Assembly: GCA_017629395.1 (NCBI GenBank) | Contig: JAGBXH010000327.1 | Span: 1 to 6,942 of the forward strand | From: Clostridia bacterium | GTDB lineage: Bacteria > Bacillota > Clostridia > Oscillospirales > CAG-272 | Length of the DNA stretch: 6,942 nucleotides | Direction of reading: 5' to 3' | In this document: positions 1-6,370 of the stretch, piece by piece | Layout of the letters: each line of letters begins with the position of its first letter | Numbering within the stretch: the first letter of the stretch is position 1 | Program-made: the position numbers and the translations under genes | The notes under the pieces: generated by a model | Told to the model about the DNA's origin: nothing | Database searches by the model: none | The model's input: only the letters and a program-made list of their open reading frames with translations

Positions 1-1884
1 AAGACCATTGCCATGTTCTACTGGACCTGGCACACCGGCGGCTTCCTTGTAGACGAGCCTGTTAACCTGCAAAAATACAGCGAACAGTACCCTGAAGCAA
101 TGAGAGATTTCAACAACGAGATCTGGAAGGGCACCTCCTCCTATTGGTGGAACGAATCCATCTACGGCTTCTACAGCGGCGAAGACCCCTGGGTACTGCG
201 CAAGCAAGCAGAGCTGCTGACCAACGCGGGCGTTGACGTCATCTTTACCGATAACACCAACGGTGACCACACCTGGTATGCAGCCTACAACGCGCTGCTC
301 AAGGAATGGGATGACGCCATGACCGACGGTCTGAATACCCCCAAGCTTTCCTTCATGCTTCCCTTCTGGGATAAGTCCTATACTAATATGCAGGTTTCTG
401 CGATCTATCAGGACATCTTCCGTACGAACAAGTACCCCAATCTCTGGTACTACTACGAGGGTAAGCCCATGATCATGGCGATCAAGGAATCCTTCAACCC
501 CAACACCTCGCCCCTTGAAAAGGAGATCTCCAAGTTCTTCACCTTCCGCGCAGGTGAGCCCAGCTACGTGGCAAGCAACCCCGACGTCAAGAGCTGGGGC
601 TGGCTGTCCATGTATCCGCAGGCAAAGCACTTTGCTTCCTCCAAGGATAAGTCCAACGGCGTGGTCGAGCAGATCACCGTCGGCATTGCCATGAACCACA
701 ACTATAAGCTGCATGAGCTGGCTGCCATGAGCGGTGACTTTATCGCAGGCAGATCCTACTCCTCTATCTATCCCGACCGCTATGCTAAGGAAGGCGCAGA
801 GGCTTCCAAGTGGGGCTACAACTTCGCAGAGCAGTGGGCATACGCGCTCGAGGTCGATCCCAAGGTCGTATTCGTCACCGGCTGGAACGAGTTCCGCGTA
901 GGCAGATACGAGACCTGGCCCGAGGGCAGCCCTGCAGCAGTGCCCAACGCTTTCCCCGACCAGTACAACGACGAATTCTCCCGTGACATTGAGCCCACAA
1001 AGGGTGCGCTCAAGGACCACTACTACTATCAGCTGGTCAACTTCGTTCGTCAGTTCAAGGGCGTAAATCCCATTCCTACACCCAGCGGCAAGGTCACCAT
1101 TGATATCGCCGCAGGTCAGGATCAATGGAAGGCTGTTGAGCCCTACTTCGGCGCTTACATCGGCAACACCGCGCACAGAGATCACGCAGGCTACGGCGAT
1201 CTGGTCTACACCGAGACCTCGGGCAGAAACGACATCATCGGTGCACAGGTAGCACGCGATGACGAGTTCGTGTACTTCAACGTAGAGTGTGCGGACAACA
1301 TCACCCCCTACACCGACAAGCTGTGGATGACTCTGTACCTTGACACCGACCAAGGCAATCAGGGCTGGGAAACCTTTGAATACGTCATCAACAAGTCTGC
1401 GGCATCCGCGAACACCGTAGTTCTTGAAAAGTTCTCCGGCAACGGCTACGAGAGCACCAAGGTTGCAGACTGCGCTTACACCGTGGACGGCAGATACATG
1501 ACAATCAAGGTGGCAAAGAGCGATCTCGGACTTTCGGGTGACGACTACACCATCAACTTCTCCTGGACAGACAACGTCCACGACGAAGGCAACTACGAGC
1601 AGTTCTCCGGTGACATTATGGACTTCTACATCTCCGGTGACGTTGCTCCCGGTGCACGCTTCAAGTACAGCTTTGTAAGCGGCAAGACAGCAGCAGAAGA
1701 GGAATCCTCCTCCGATGAGCAGACCATTGCTCCCGAGGGTGGCGAGACCACCGCAGAGGGTCTTTCCGAGCAGGTGACCGATCCTGCAGAGGTCAAGAAG
1801 GGCTGCAAGGCATTCGCAGCAGGCGCAGCTATCGCTTGCGCAGCAGCTGCAGCAGTTGTGCTCGGCAAGCGCAAGGACGACTAA
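1..1884 (+). CDS. Secreted GH99/GH71-like putative glycoside hydrolase with CBM9-like module and C-terminal anchor (5' end outside window)
   Basis: This is the 3' part of a gene whose reading frame is open from base 1. The ATG at 13 is not the start: it has no ribosome binding site, and the preceding codons (Lys-Thr-Ile-Ala) align with an internal site, Lys398-Leu-Ala-Met402, of the downstream paralogue. About 400 residues are therefore probably missing. Counting from that Met, residues 1-350 form a putative (beta/alpha)8 barrel. Landmarks are FYWTWH (2-7), WWNE (45-48), a TDNTNG strand end (79-84), GWNEF (290-294) and SRDIEP (323-328). The WNE...IEP arrangement recalls GH71, GH99 and WbsX-like domains, so the family placement is inference. 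Residues 360-554 are a CBM9/DOMON-like beta-sandwich (ARDDEFVYFNVE, then LYLDTDQ). A Ser/Glu/Thr-rich linker (about 557-594) leads to Lys-Lys-Gly-Cys (595-598), a hydrophobic helix and a basic tail. It probably acts on an extracellular polysaccharide at the cell surface; the substrate is unknown. Confidence 0.78.
   Translation, partial: KTIAMFYWTWHTGGFLVDEPVNLQKYSEQYPEAMRDFNNEIWKGTSSYWWNESIYGFYSGEDPWVLRKQAELLTNAGVDVIFTDNTNGDHTWYAAYNALLKEWDDAMTDGLNTPKLSFMLPFWDKSYTNMQVSAIYQDIFRTNKYPNLWYYYEGKPMIMAIKESFNPNTSPLEKEISKFFTFRAGEPSYVASNPDVKSWGWLSMYPQAKHFASSKDKSNGVVEQITVGIAMNHNYKLHELAAMSGDFIAGRSYSSIYPDRYAKEGAEASKWGYNFAEQWAYALEVDPKVVFVTGWNEFRVGRYETWPEGSPAAVPNAFPDQYNDEFSRDIEPTKGALKDHYYYQLVNFVRQFKGVNPIPTPSGKVTIDIAAGQDQWKAVEPYFGAYIGNTAHRDHAGYGDLVYTETSGRNDIIGAQVARDDEFVYFNVECADNITPYTDKLWMTLYLDTDQGNQGWETFEYVINKSAASANTVVLEKFSGNGYESTKVADCAYTVDGRYMTIKVAKSDLGLSGDDYTINFSWTDNVHDEGNYEQFSGDIMDFYISGDVAPGARFKYSFVSGKTAAEEESSSDEQTIAPEGGETTAEGLSEQVTDPAEVKKGCKAFAAGAAIACAAAAAVVLGKRKDD
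787..1674 (+). repeat. Paralogous high-identity block, copy 1 (barrel end plus CBM9-like module)
   Basis: This segment matches 3949-4836 with a constant offset of 3162 bases and no gap. It contains perfect nucleotide matches of 41 nt (787-827), 44 nt (1123-1166) and 74 nt (1477-1550). Homology continues upstream to base 13 (matching 3169 onward), but identity is much lower there and there is one 6-base length difference near codon 40. Synonymous positions are also shared inside the identical tracts. That points to recent exchange rather than protein-level constraint alone. Confidence 0.85.
1795..1881 (+). other. C-terminal Lys-Lys-Gly-Cys membrane-anchor tail (copy 1)
   Basis: The last 29 codons encode Lys-Lys-Gly-Cys-Lys, then a run of about 20 Ala/Val/Ile/Cys residues, then Gly-Lys-Arg-Lys-Asp-Asp. 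The pattern is a short motif, a hydrophobic helix and positive charges, like a sorting or anchoring tail. There is no LPXTG, so it is not a classical sortase A signal. The same design ends the downstream paralogue (4942-5028). Confidence 0.7.
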
Positions 1885-1898
1885 TTCTTTATCAACTT

Positions 1899-1935
1899 CA
1901 TGGGGATCTTACAATCTAAGATCCCCATGTTTTTT
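1899..1935 (+). terminator. Intrinsic terminator after the first glycoside-hydrolase-like gene
   Basis: A perfect 13-bp inverted repeat (1899-1911 paired with 1917-1929) encloses a 5-nt loop (CAATC). Six T residues follow immediately (1930-1935). It begins 14 bases after the stop codon, the normal position for a rho-independent terminator. The stem is only moderately GC-rich but unusually long and free of mismatches. Confidence 0.85.
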
Positions 1936-1952
1936 ACATCGTAAAAACGAAT

Positions 1953-1960
1953 AAGGAGAG
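1953..1960 (+). promoter_or_regulatory. Ribosome binding site of the second glycoside-hydrolase-like gene
   Basis: AAGGAGAG lies five bases before the ATG at 1966 (AGGAG to ATG spacing is 7). This fixes the start codon and supports the signal peptide that follows. The 30 bases between the terminator and this site contain no convincing -35/-10 pair. Confidence 0.85.
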
Positions 1961-1965
1961 CTTTT

Positions 1966-4900
1966 ATGAAAACCCTCTACCTCAAAAAATCCTTGTCCCT
2001 GATTTTAGGCGTACTGCTTGCGCTGGGCGCTTGCTCCGCAGCGGTAATCGGCGCATCGGCGGCAAGGGGATACGATTACTGTGTACAAAACGGATCGGGC
2101 ACGCGCGAGCCCTGGCGCGTGGAAGGAACGCTTTCCTACCGCGCGATCGTGAACGGCTCCTTTACCGCATTTTCCTTTGCCATGCCCACCTGGAACAATG
2201 CCGAATCTCACGCTGTGCTGTCCGTATACAAGTGGCTGGGCAGCTATGAAGAGACCGTGGCGGCAAAGCCCATTGCCTCCAGATCCTACAATCCCTTGAC
2301 GGACAACGGACAGCATTGGGTGGAATTTGACAGCCAGCCCGCAGGCGAGTACCTCTTCCATATCTCCGAGGGCAGCTACGACGTGGGCGTGTGGACTCAC
2401 ACAAACCCCAAGGATCCCAAGGGATTTTTATACGTAAACGGAAAAGAACAGAGAGGTGAGCCCGAATTGCGCATCCGCTTAGAAGCCGCTACGAATCCCC
2501 CCTTCGGCATCTGCGAGCCCTCGCAGGACCAGCTGATCAAAGCGGAGCTTTATCCGCAAGGATCCGGGGATGCCATCTTTGACGTCAACGAAAGCCTCGG
2601 AATCCACCTCAACGCGGGTGCTCCCTTCACCGGTATAGAAGCCAAGTTCGGCACCTATCACGTGACCGACCTTTCCATGACCGTATCCGTCTATGCCTGG
2701 AAGGGCAGCTATGCAGACACCGTTGCAGGCACTCCCTTGACCCAAGCGAAAAACGTGTTGGCAGACAACCAATACGCAGCCTTTGCATTTGACAAGGTGC
2801 CTGCGGGTGAATACCTGCTTTTATTCCACGAAATGACCAGCGCACCCGCCGCGTACGTGTACAGAGACGTGCAGAACACCAACGTATCCGTTTACGCAGA
2901 CGGTATTCTTACGGATGAGCTGCGCATTTACCCCTGCGTGCGCATGCATTTCGCTGCCCCTGCAGAGGCATACTACCTTTCCATATCTCCCGATACAAAC
3001 AAGCCTGACGGCAAGCACACCACCCCCGACGAATACGTCATTCCCTCCGACAGCCTGATCTATACCCACCCCGTCCTGCCCGACACCTGGGTATTTACCG
3101 ACGGACTTGGCAGAGTATCTCTGACCAACGCAGAGGTGGGAGATCCCAAGCAGGACAAAACGCTTGCAATGTTCTACTGGACCTGGCACGTCAGCGGCAA
3201 CTCGCGCCTGGAGCCCGAAAAGCTGCAGGAGCTTTCTACACAATACCCCGATCAGATGCAGGACTACAACGCCCCCATCTGGCAGCAGCTTGGCTACAAG
3301 GCATTTTTCTGGAACGAGCCCATTTACGGCTTCTACCACGGCGATGATGCATGGGTGCAGCGCAAGCAAGCCGAGCTGCTTGCCAATGCAGGCGTGGACG
3401 TTGTTTTTACCGACAACACCAACGGCACCAATACCTGGCGTCAAAGCTACACCTCGCTGATGAGCACGTGGTCGGATGCCATGCAGGACGGCGTGCTGAC
3501 CCCCAAGGTTTCCTTCATGTTCCCCTTCCATGACCAGAATCAGACCAACGTGCAGACCCAGCTGATCTATCAGGACGTTTTCCGCCAAAACAAGTGGCAG
3601 GAGCTTTGGTTCTACCTTGACGGCAAGCCCATGCTCATGGGACTTGCGGACAGCTTTAACGCATCCAGATCCGCAACGGAAAAGGAGATCAGCAAATTCT
3701 TTACCTTCCGCCAAGGCGAGCCCGAATACGTGGTGCCCACCACCAAGCTTGCAAGCTGGGGCTGGCTGTCCATGTACCCGCAGGCAAAGCATTACAAAGA
3801 CAGACATGCACAAGACGCGGGCATCGTCGAGCAGATCACGGTAGGCGTGGCACAAAACCACAACTACGTAAAGCACCTGCTCTCCGCCATGAACGGCGAC
3901 AACATTTCGGGCAGATCCTACACCCTGGCTTATCCCGATCGCTACGAAAAGGAAGGCGCAGAGGCTTCCAAGTGGGGCTACAACTTCGCGGAGCAATGGA
4001 ATTACGCGCTCGAGGTTGACCCTGCCGTTGTATTCGTCACCGGCTGGAACGAATGGACCGCCTCCCGCTTTGAAAACTGGATCCAGGGCTCGGATGCCAT
4101 GGTCAACAACGCATTCCCCGACCAGTTCAACGACGAATACTCCCGTGACATCGAACCCACCAAGGGCGCGCTCAAGGATCACTACTACTATCAGCTGGTC
4201 AACTTCGTTCGTCAGTATAAGGGTGCAAGACCCATTCCCGCCCCCGGCAGCAAGGTGACCATTGATATCACCGCAGGTCAGGAGCAATGGAAGGCTGTTG
4301 AGCCCTACTTCGGCGCTTACATCGGCAATACCGAGCACAGAGATGCATCGGGCTACGGCACGCTCCATTACACCGAGACCTCGGGCAGAAACGACATCAT
4401 CGGTGCGCAGGTCGCACGTGACGACGAGTTCGTTTACTTCAACGTAGAGTGCGCAGCCGACATCACCCCCTACACCGACAAGCTGTGGATGACCCTGTAT
4501 CTTGACACCGACCAAGGCAATCAGGGTTGGGAGACCTTTGAGTACGTGATCAACAAGTCCGCGGCATCCGCGAACACAGTAGTTCTTGAAAAGTTCTCCG
4601 GCAACGGCTACGATTCCGTCAAGGTTGCAGATTGCGCCTACACCGTGGACGGCAGATACATGACAATCAAGGTGGCAAAGAGCGATCTCGGACTTTCGGG
4701 TGACGACTACACAATCAACTTCTCCTGGACCGACAACGTCCACGACGAGGGCGATTACGACAAATTCTCCGGCGACATTATGGACTTCTACATCTCCGGC
4801 GACGTTGCTCCCGGTGCGCGCTTCAAGTACAGCTATATCAGCACGCAGCAGAACGCACAGGGTGAGCAGACCTCCTCCGAAGAGCAGGTGACCACAGAGC

Positions 4901-5031
4901 CCGAAATCCCCTCCGAGCAGGAAACCGAACCCGCAGAGGCAAAGAAGGGATGCAAGGCATTCGCAGCGGCAGGTGCCGTGATGGCAATGGCAGCGGGTGC
5001 AGCCGTCGTGCTCAAAAAGAAGAAGGATTGA
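1966..5031 (+). CDS. Secreted GH99/GH71-like putative glycoside hydrolase, full length, with duplicated N-terminal modules, CBM9-like module and anchor
   Basis: This complete 1021-residue protein probably hydrolyses a glycan at the cell surface. Residues 1-33 are a signal peptide (KK near the N-terminus, hydrophobic core, likely signal peptidase I site at Ala-Ser-Ala); a lipobox-like LGAC ends at Cys23, so lipoprotein processing is a less likely alternative. Residues about 57-172 and 208-330 are two homologous beta-rich modules that I cannot assign to a family. Residues about 335-400 lead into a putative (beta/alpha)8 barrel (about 400-752). Landmarks there are FYWTWH (403-408), WNEP (449-452), TDNTNG (482-487), GWNEW (693-697) and SRDIEP (726-731). 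Acidic residues in these motifs (Glu451, Asp483, Glu696, Glu730) are candidate catalytic or binding residues by analogy with GH71/GH99/WbsX-like folds; this is inference. Residues 763-957 are a CBM9/DOMON-like module, 958-992 a Ser/Glu/Thr linker, 993-1021 the Lys-Lys-Gly-Cys anchor. It is a tandem paralogue of the gene ending at 1884. Confidence 0.82.
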   Translation: MKTLYLKKSLSLILGVLLALGACSAAVIGASAARGYDYCVQNGSGTREPWRVEGTLSYRAIVNGSFTAFSFAMPTWNNAESHAVLSVYKWLGSYEETVAAKPIASRSYNPLTDNGQHWVEFDSQPAGEYLFHISEGSYDVGVWTHTNPKDPKGFLYVNGKEQRGEPELRIRLEAATNPPFGICEPSQDQLIKAELYPQGSGDAIFDVNESLGIHLNAGAPFTGIEAKFGTYHVTDLSMTVSVYAWKGSYADTVAGTPLTQAKNVLADNQYAAFAFDKVPAGEYLLLFHEMTSAPAAYVYRDVQNTNVSVYADGILTDELRIYPCVRMHFAAPAEAYYLSISPDTNKPDGKHTTPDEYVIPSDSLIYTHPVLPDTWVFTDGLGRVSLTNAEVGDPKQDKTLAMFYWTWHVSGNSRLEPEKLQELSTQYPDQMQDYNAPIWQQLGYKAFFWNEPIYGFYHGDDAWVQRKQAELLANAGVDVVFTDNTNGTNTWRQSYTSLMSTWSDAMQDGVLTPKVSFMFPFHDQNQTNVQTQLIYQDVFRQNKWQELWFYLDGKPMLMGLADSFNASRSATEKEISKFFTFRQGEPEYVVPTTKLASWGWLSMYPQAKHYKDRHAQDAGIVEQITVGVAQNHNYVKHLLSAMNGDNISGRSYTLAYPDRYEKEGAEASKWGYNFAEQWNYALEVDPAVVFVTGWNEWTASRFENWIQGSDAMVNNAFPDQFNDEYSRDIEPTKGALKDHYYYQLVNFVRQYKGARPIPAPGSKVTIDITAGQEQWKAVEPYFGAYIGNTEHRDASGYGTLHYTETSGRNDIIGAQVARDDEFVYFNVECAADITPYTDKLWMTLYLDTDQGNQGWETFEYVINKSAASANTVVLEKFSGNGYDSVKVADCAYTVDGRYMTIKVAKSDLGLSGDDYTINFSWTDNVHDEGDYDKFSGDIMDFYISGDVAPGARFKYSYISTQQNAQGEQTSSEEQVTTEPEIPSEQETEPAEAKKGCKAFAAAGAVMAMAAGAAVVLKKKKD
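2134..2955 (+). repeat. Internal duplication: two homologous beta-rich N-terminal modules
   Basis: Within the encoded protein, residues about 57-172 and 208-330 align in order. SVYKWLGSYEETVA (86-99) matches SVYAWKGSYADTVA (241-254), PAGEYLFHISE matches PAGEYLLLFHE, and ELRI occurs near the end of both. Homologous positions are about 155 residues apart. The two are clearly diverged in protein and DNA, so this is an old module duplication. The alternating hydrophobic pattern suggests beta-sandwich domains that could bind carbohydrate or act as spacers; that role is inferred. Confidence 0.75.
3949..4836 (+). repeat. Paralogous high-identity block, copy 2 (barrel end plus CBM9-like module)
   Basis: This is the partner of 787-1674. 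The 74-nt perfect tract is at 4639-4712. By hand count the encoded CBM9-like module (codons at 4252-4833) differs from copy 1 at 14 of 194 residues, whereas the barrel segment before codon 660 differs at roughly 81 of 212. Confidence 0.85.
4942..5028 (+). other. C-terminal Lys-Lys-Gly-Cys membrane-anchor tail (copy 2)
   Basis: Lys-Lys-Gly-Cys-Lys (residues 993-997) precedes about 19 hydrophobic residues rich in Ala, Val and Met, then five charged residues (four Lys and Asp). It preserves the organisation of the tail at 1795-1881, although the helix sequence differs. It presumably holds the protein on the membrane after secretion. Confidence 0.7.
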
Positions 5032-5048
5032 TCAAGCAATACCCGTAA

Positions 5049-5079
5049 GGGAAGCCGCAAAAGCGGCTTCCCCTTTTTT
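5049..5079 (+). terminator. Intrinsic terminator after the second glycoside-hydrolase-like gene
   Basis: A 10-bp perfect GC-rich stem (5049-5058 with 5063-5072) has an AAAA loop and is followed by C and then six T residues (5074-5079). It starts 17 bases after the TGA stop. It separates this gene transcriptionally from the esterase gene, which has its own promoter. Confidence 0.92.
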
Positions 5080-5092
5080 GTATGCTACCGCA

Positions 5093-5121
5093 TTGACATT
5101 GTGCTAAAAATATGCTAAAAT
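5093..5121 (+). promoter_or_regulatory. Sigma-A type promoter of the esterase gene, with extended -10
   Basis: A perfect TTGACA (5093-5098) is separated by exactly 17 bases from TAAAAT (5116-5121, five of six matches to TATAAT). TGC immediately precedes the -10 box (5113-5115), fitting the TGN extended -10 motif common in Gram-positive bacteria. Transcription should start near 5128, leaving a leader of about 24 bases that includes the ribosome binding site. The octamer TGCTAAAA occurs at 5102-5109 and again at 5113-5120, one helical turn apart. Confidence 0.85.
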
Positions 5122-5138
5122 GATAGCGTAAATACATC

Positions 5139-5144
5139 AAGGAG
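5139..5144 (+). promoter_or_regulatory. Ribosome binding site of the esterase gene
   Basis: AAGGAG ends seven bases before the ATG at 5152. It selects this ATG, which gives a typical lipoprotein signal peptide directly at the N-terminus. Confidence 0.88.
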
Positions 5145-5151
5145 ATTCCTT

Positions 5152-6318
5152 ATGAGAAAGTTGATGATATTCCCGCTGCTCTTAACTCTTTGCTGCGGCA
5201 TGCTTGCCGCTTGCCAAGGCACACCAAGCGACATCAATACCACCGATACAAAGGAAACTACCACCATGGCCGAAACACAAGAAATGACAACACCCGAACA
5301 GACCACCGAACCCCAATCGATCGACCCTGCGACGCTCTCGCTCACGACCTACACGCTGCCCCAAGACATAGCGCACTTCAAGCAGCACGGCAGACTCATC
5401 CCGCTTTCCGACGGGCTTGCCTGCGACCACACTATGTCGGGCATTGAGTTTGCAGGCGTCATGTACGGCGAGGTCAAGCTGACGCTTTCGGTTACGGCAG
5501 ACACCTACTTCACGGTCTTTATCGACGGCGAGAGGGTGGAGAACAGATTTGCCGCCACCACAGACACAACCGAGCTGGTCATCGCAAACTTTGACACCGC
5601 CGAGGTGCACAACGTGCGCATTGTCAAGCAGACTGAGCCGCAATTCTCGCTGTGTACGCTAAAGTCCGTCACGCTGACGGGTGAGCTTGGCGACGCTCCC
5701 GCAGACAAGCCGATCTATATTGAATTTTTGGGCGACAGCATTACCTGCGGCTACGGCAATCTCGGTGACCACACCTCCCAAAATCCCGGCACCGCACTCT
5801 GGGAGGACGGCACGCAGGCATTTGCAGGCGCAACCGCACTTGCGCTGGATGCCGATTGCTCGATCATCAGCTGCAGCGGTATCGGTGCAAACAAGGGCTA
5901 CCCGACTTTTGACATGCAGCAATACTACGAAAAGGCATCCTATTACCGCGATCAGACAGAGGATCACGTATTTGGCAGAGTGCCTGACGTGGTGGTTATC
6001 AATTTGGGCACCAACGATGCCGGCATGGGTGCAACCGAGCAGGGCTTTCAGGACAGCGTCAGAAACCTGATCACCTTGATCCGCACCGTCTACGGCAAAG
6101 ACGTGCCGATCGTATGGGTGCACAATATGATGGGCGAATGTCGCTTTGCGTGGACGGAGACGGTGCTGGACGAGCTGGGCGGCAAGAGCGCAGGCATTTA
6201 CGTGCTGCGCGCCTCCGCAAACCACGAGGGCGGCAACGGTCACCCCACGCTTGCACACCATGCGGCTGTGGCAAAAAGGCTGACCAAGGAAATCCAAAAG
6301 CTCTTGCAGGATGATTAA
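5152..6318 (+). CDS. SGNH-hydrolase lipoprotein, CE2-like carbohydrate (acetyl) esterase
   Basis: This 388-residue protein is probably a surface lipoprotein that removes acetyl esters from polysaccharide. Residues 1-21 are a lipoprotein signal peptide with lipobox LAAC (18-21). Residues about 24-56 are a Thr/Glu-rich linker. Residues about 65-178 are a beta-rich domain fitting the N-terminal jelly roll of carbohydrate esterase family 2. Residues 187-388 are the SGNH catalytic domain: GDSITCGYG (194-202, nucleophile Ser196), Gly243/Gly245 in SGIGANKG, GTND (286-289, oxyanion Asn288) and GHP (363-365, likely catalytic His364). The usual Asp three residues before that His is Gly361; at least one characterised CE2 enzyme works with a Ser-His dyad, so this need not mean inactivity. 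The bimodular layout and total length fit CE2. It lies behind its own promoter, downstream of two putative glycosidases, suggesting a shared glycan target. A related deacetylase of another SGNH family is the main alternative. Confidence 0.85.
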   Translation: MRKLMIFPLLLTLCCGMLAACQGTPSDINTTDTKETTTMAETQEMTTPEQTTEPQSIDPATLSLTTYTLPQDIAHFKQHGRLIPLSDGLACDHTMSGIEFAGVMYGEVKLTLSVTADTYFTVFIDGERVENRFAATTDTTELVIANFDTAEVHNVRIVKQTEPQFSLCTLKSVTLTGELGDAPADKPIYIEFLGDSITCGYGNLGDHTSQNPGTALWEDGTQAFAGATALALDADCSIISCSGIGANKGYPTFDMQQYYEKASYYRDQTEDHVFGRVPDVVVINLGTNDAGMGATEQGFQDSVRNLITLIRTVYGKDVPIVWVHNMMGECRFAWTETVLDELGGKSAGIYVLRASANHEGGNGHPTLAHHAAVAKRLTKEIQKLLQDD

Positions 6319-6352
6319 TGCGCCTGCAAATGACAAATACTAAATCAATTAT

Positions 6353-6363
6353 AGGAAAGGAAA
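6353..6363 (+). promoter_or_regulatory. Ribosome binding site of trxA
   Basis: The purine-rich AGGAAAGGAAA precedes the ATG at 6371, with AAAGGA ending nine bases upstream. The 52-base gap between the esterase stop and trxA has no terminator. ATGACA at 6330-6335 resembles a -35 box, but no suitably spaced -10 box follows it. Confidence 0.75.
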
Positions 6364-6370
6364 TATAACT

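Noticed and set aside
13..15. ATG at 13 as the start of the first gene
   Set aside because: The frame is open to base 1, there is no Shine-Dalgarno sequence, and the Met aligns with internal Met402 of the paralogue. It is an internal codon of a truncated gene.
1910..1915. TACAAT as a -10 box for the second glycoside-hydrolase-like gene
   Set aside because: It spans the stem and loop of the terminator hairpin and no sequence resembling TTGACA lies 16-18 bases upstream.
2026..2034. LGAC near residue 23 as a lipobox making the second glycoside-hydrolase-like protein a lipoprotein
   Set aside because: The hydrophobic stretch continues past the Cys to a good Ala-Ser-Ala signal peptidase I site, and the protein already has a C-terminal anchor. 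It is kept only as an alternative.
2821..4743. Long open frame on the minus strand (640 codons) opposite the second glycoside-hydrolase-like gene
   Set aside because: It runs antisense to a clear coding sequence, has no ribosome binding site or recognisable domains, and its Val/Gly/Cys/His-rich composition is what reverse-reading of the + strand codons gives. It is open because codons whose complements are stops are rare in the sense gene.
6304..6329. Seven-base inverted repeat (6304-6310 with 6323-6329) over the esterase stop codon, considered as a terminator
   Set aside because: The 12-nt loop is large, the stem is short and no T-run follows, so it does not meet the form of an intrinsic terminator.
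5659..6336. Minus-strand open frame of 225 codons opposite the esterase gene
   Set aside because: It is a shadow of the SGNH esterase, whose catalytic motifs are all in the + frame. No start context or family signature is seen.
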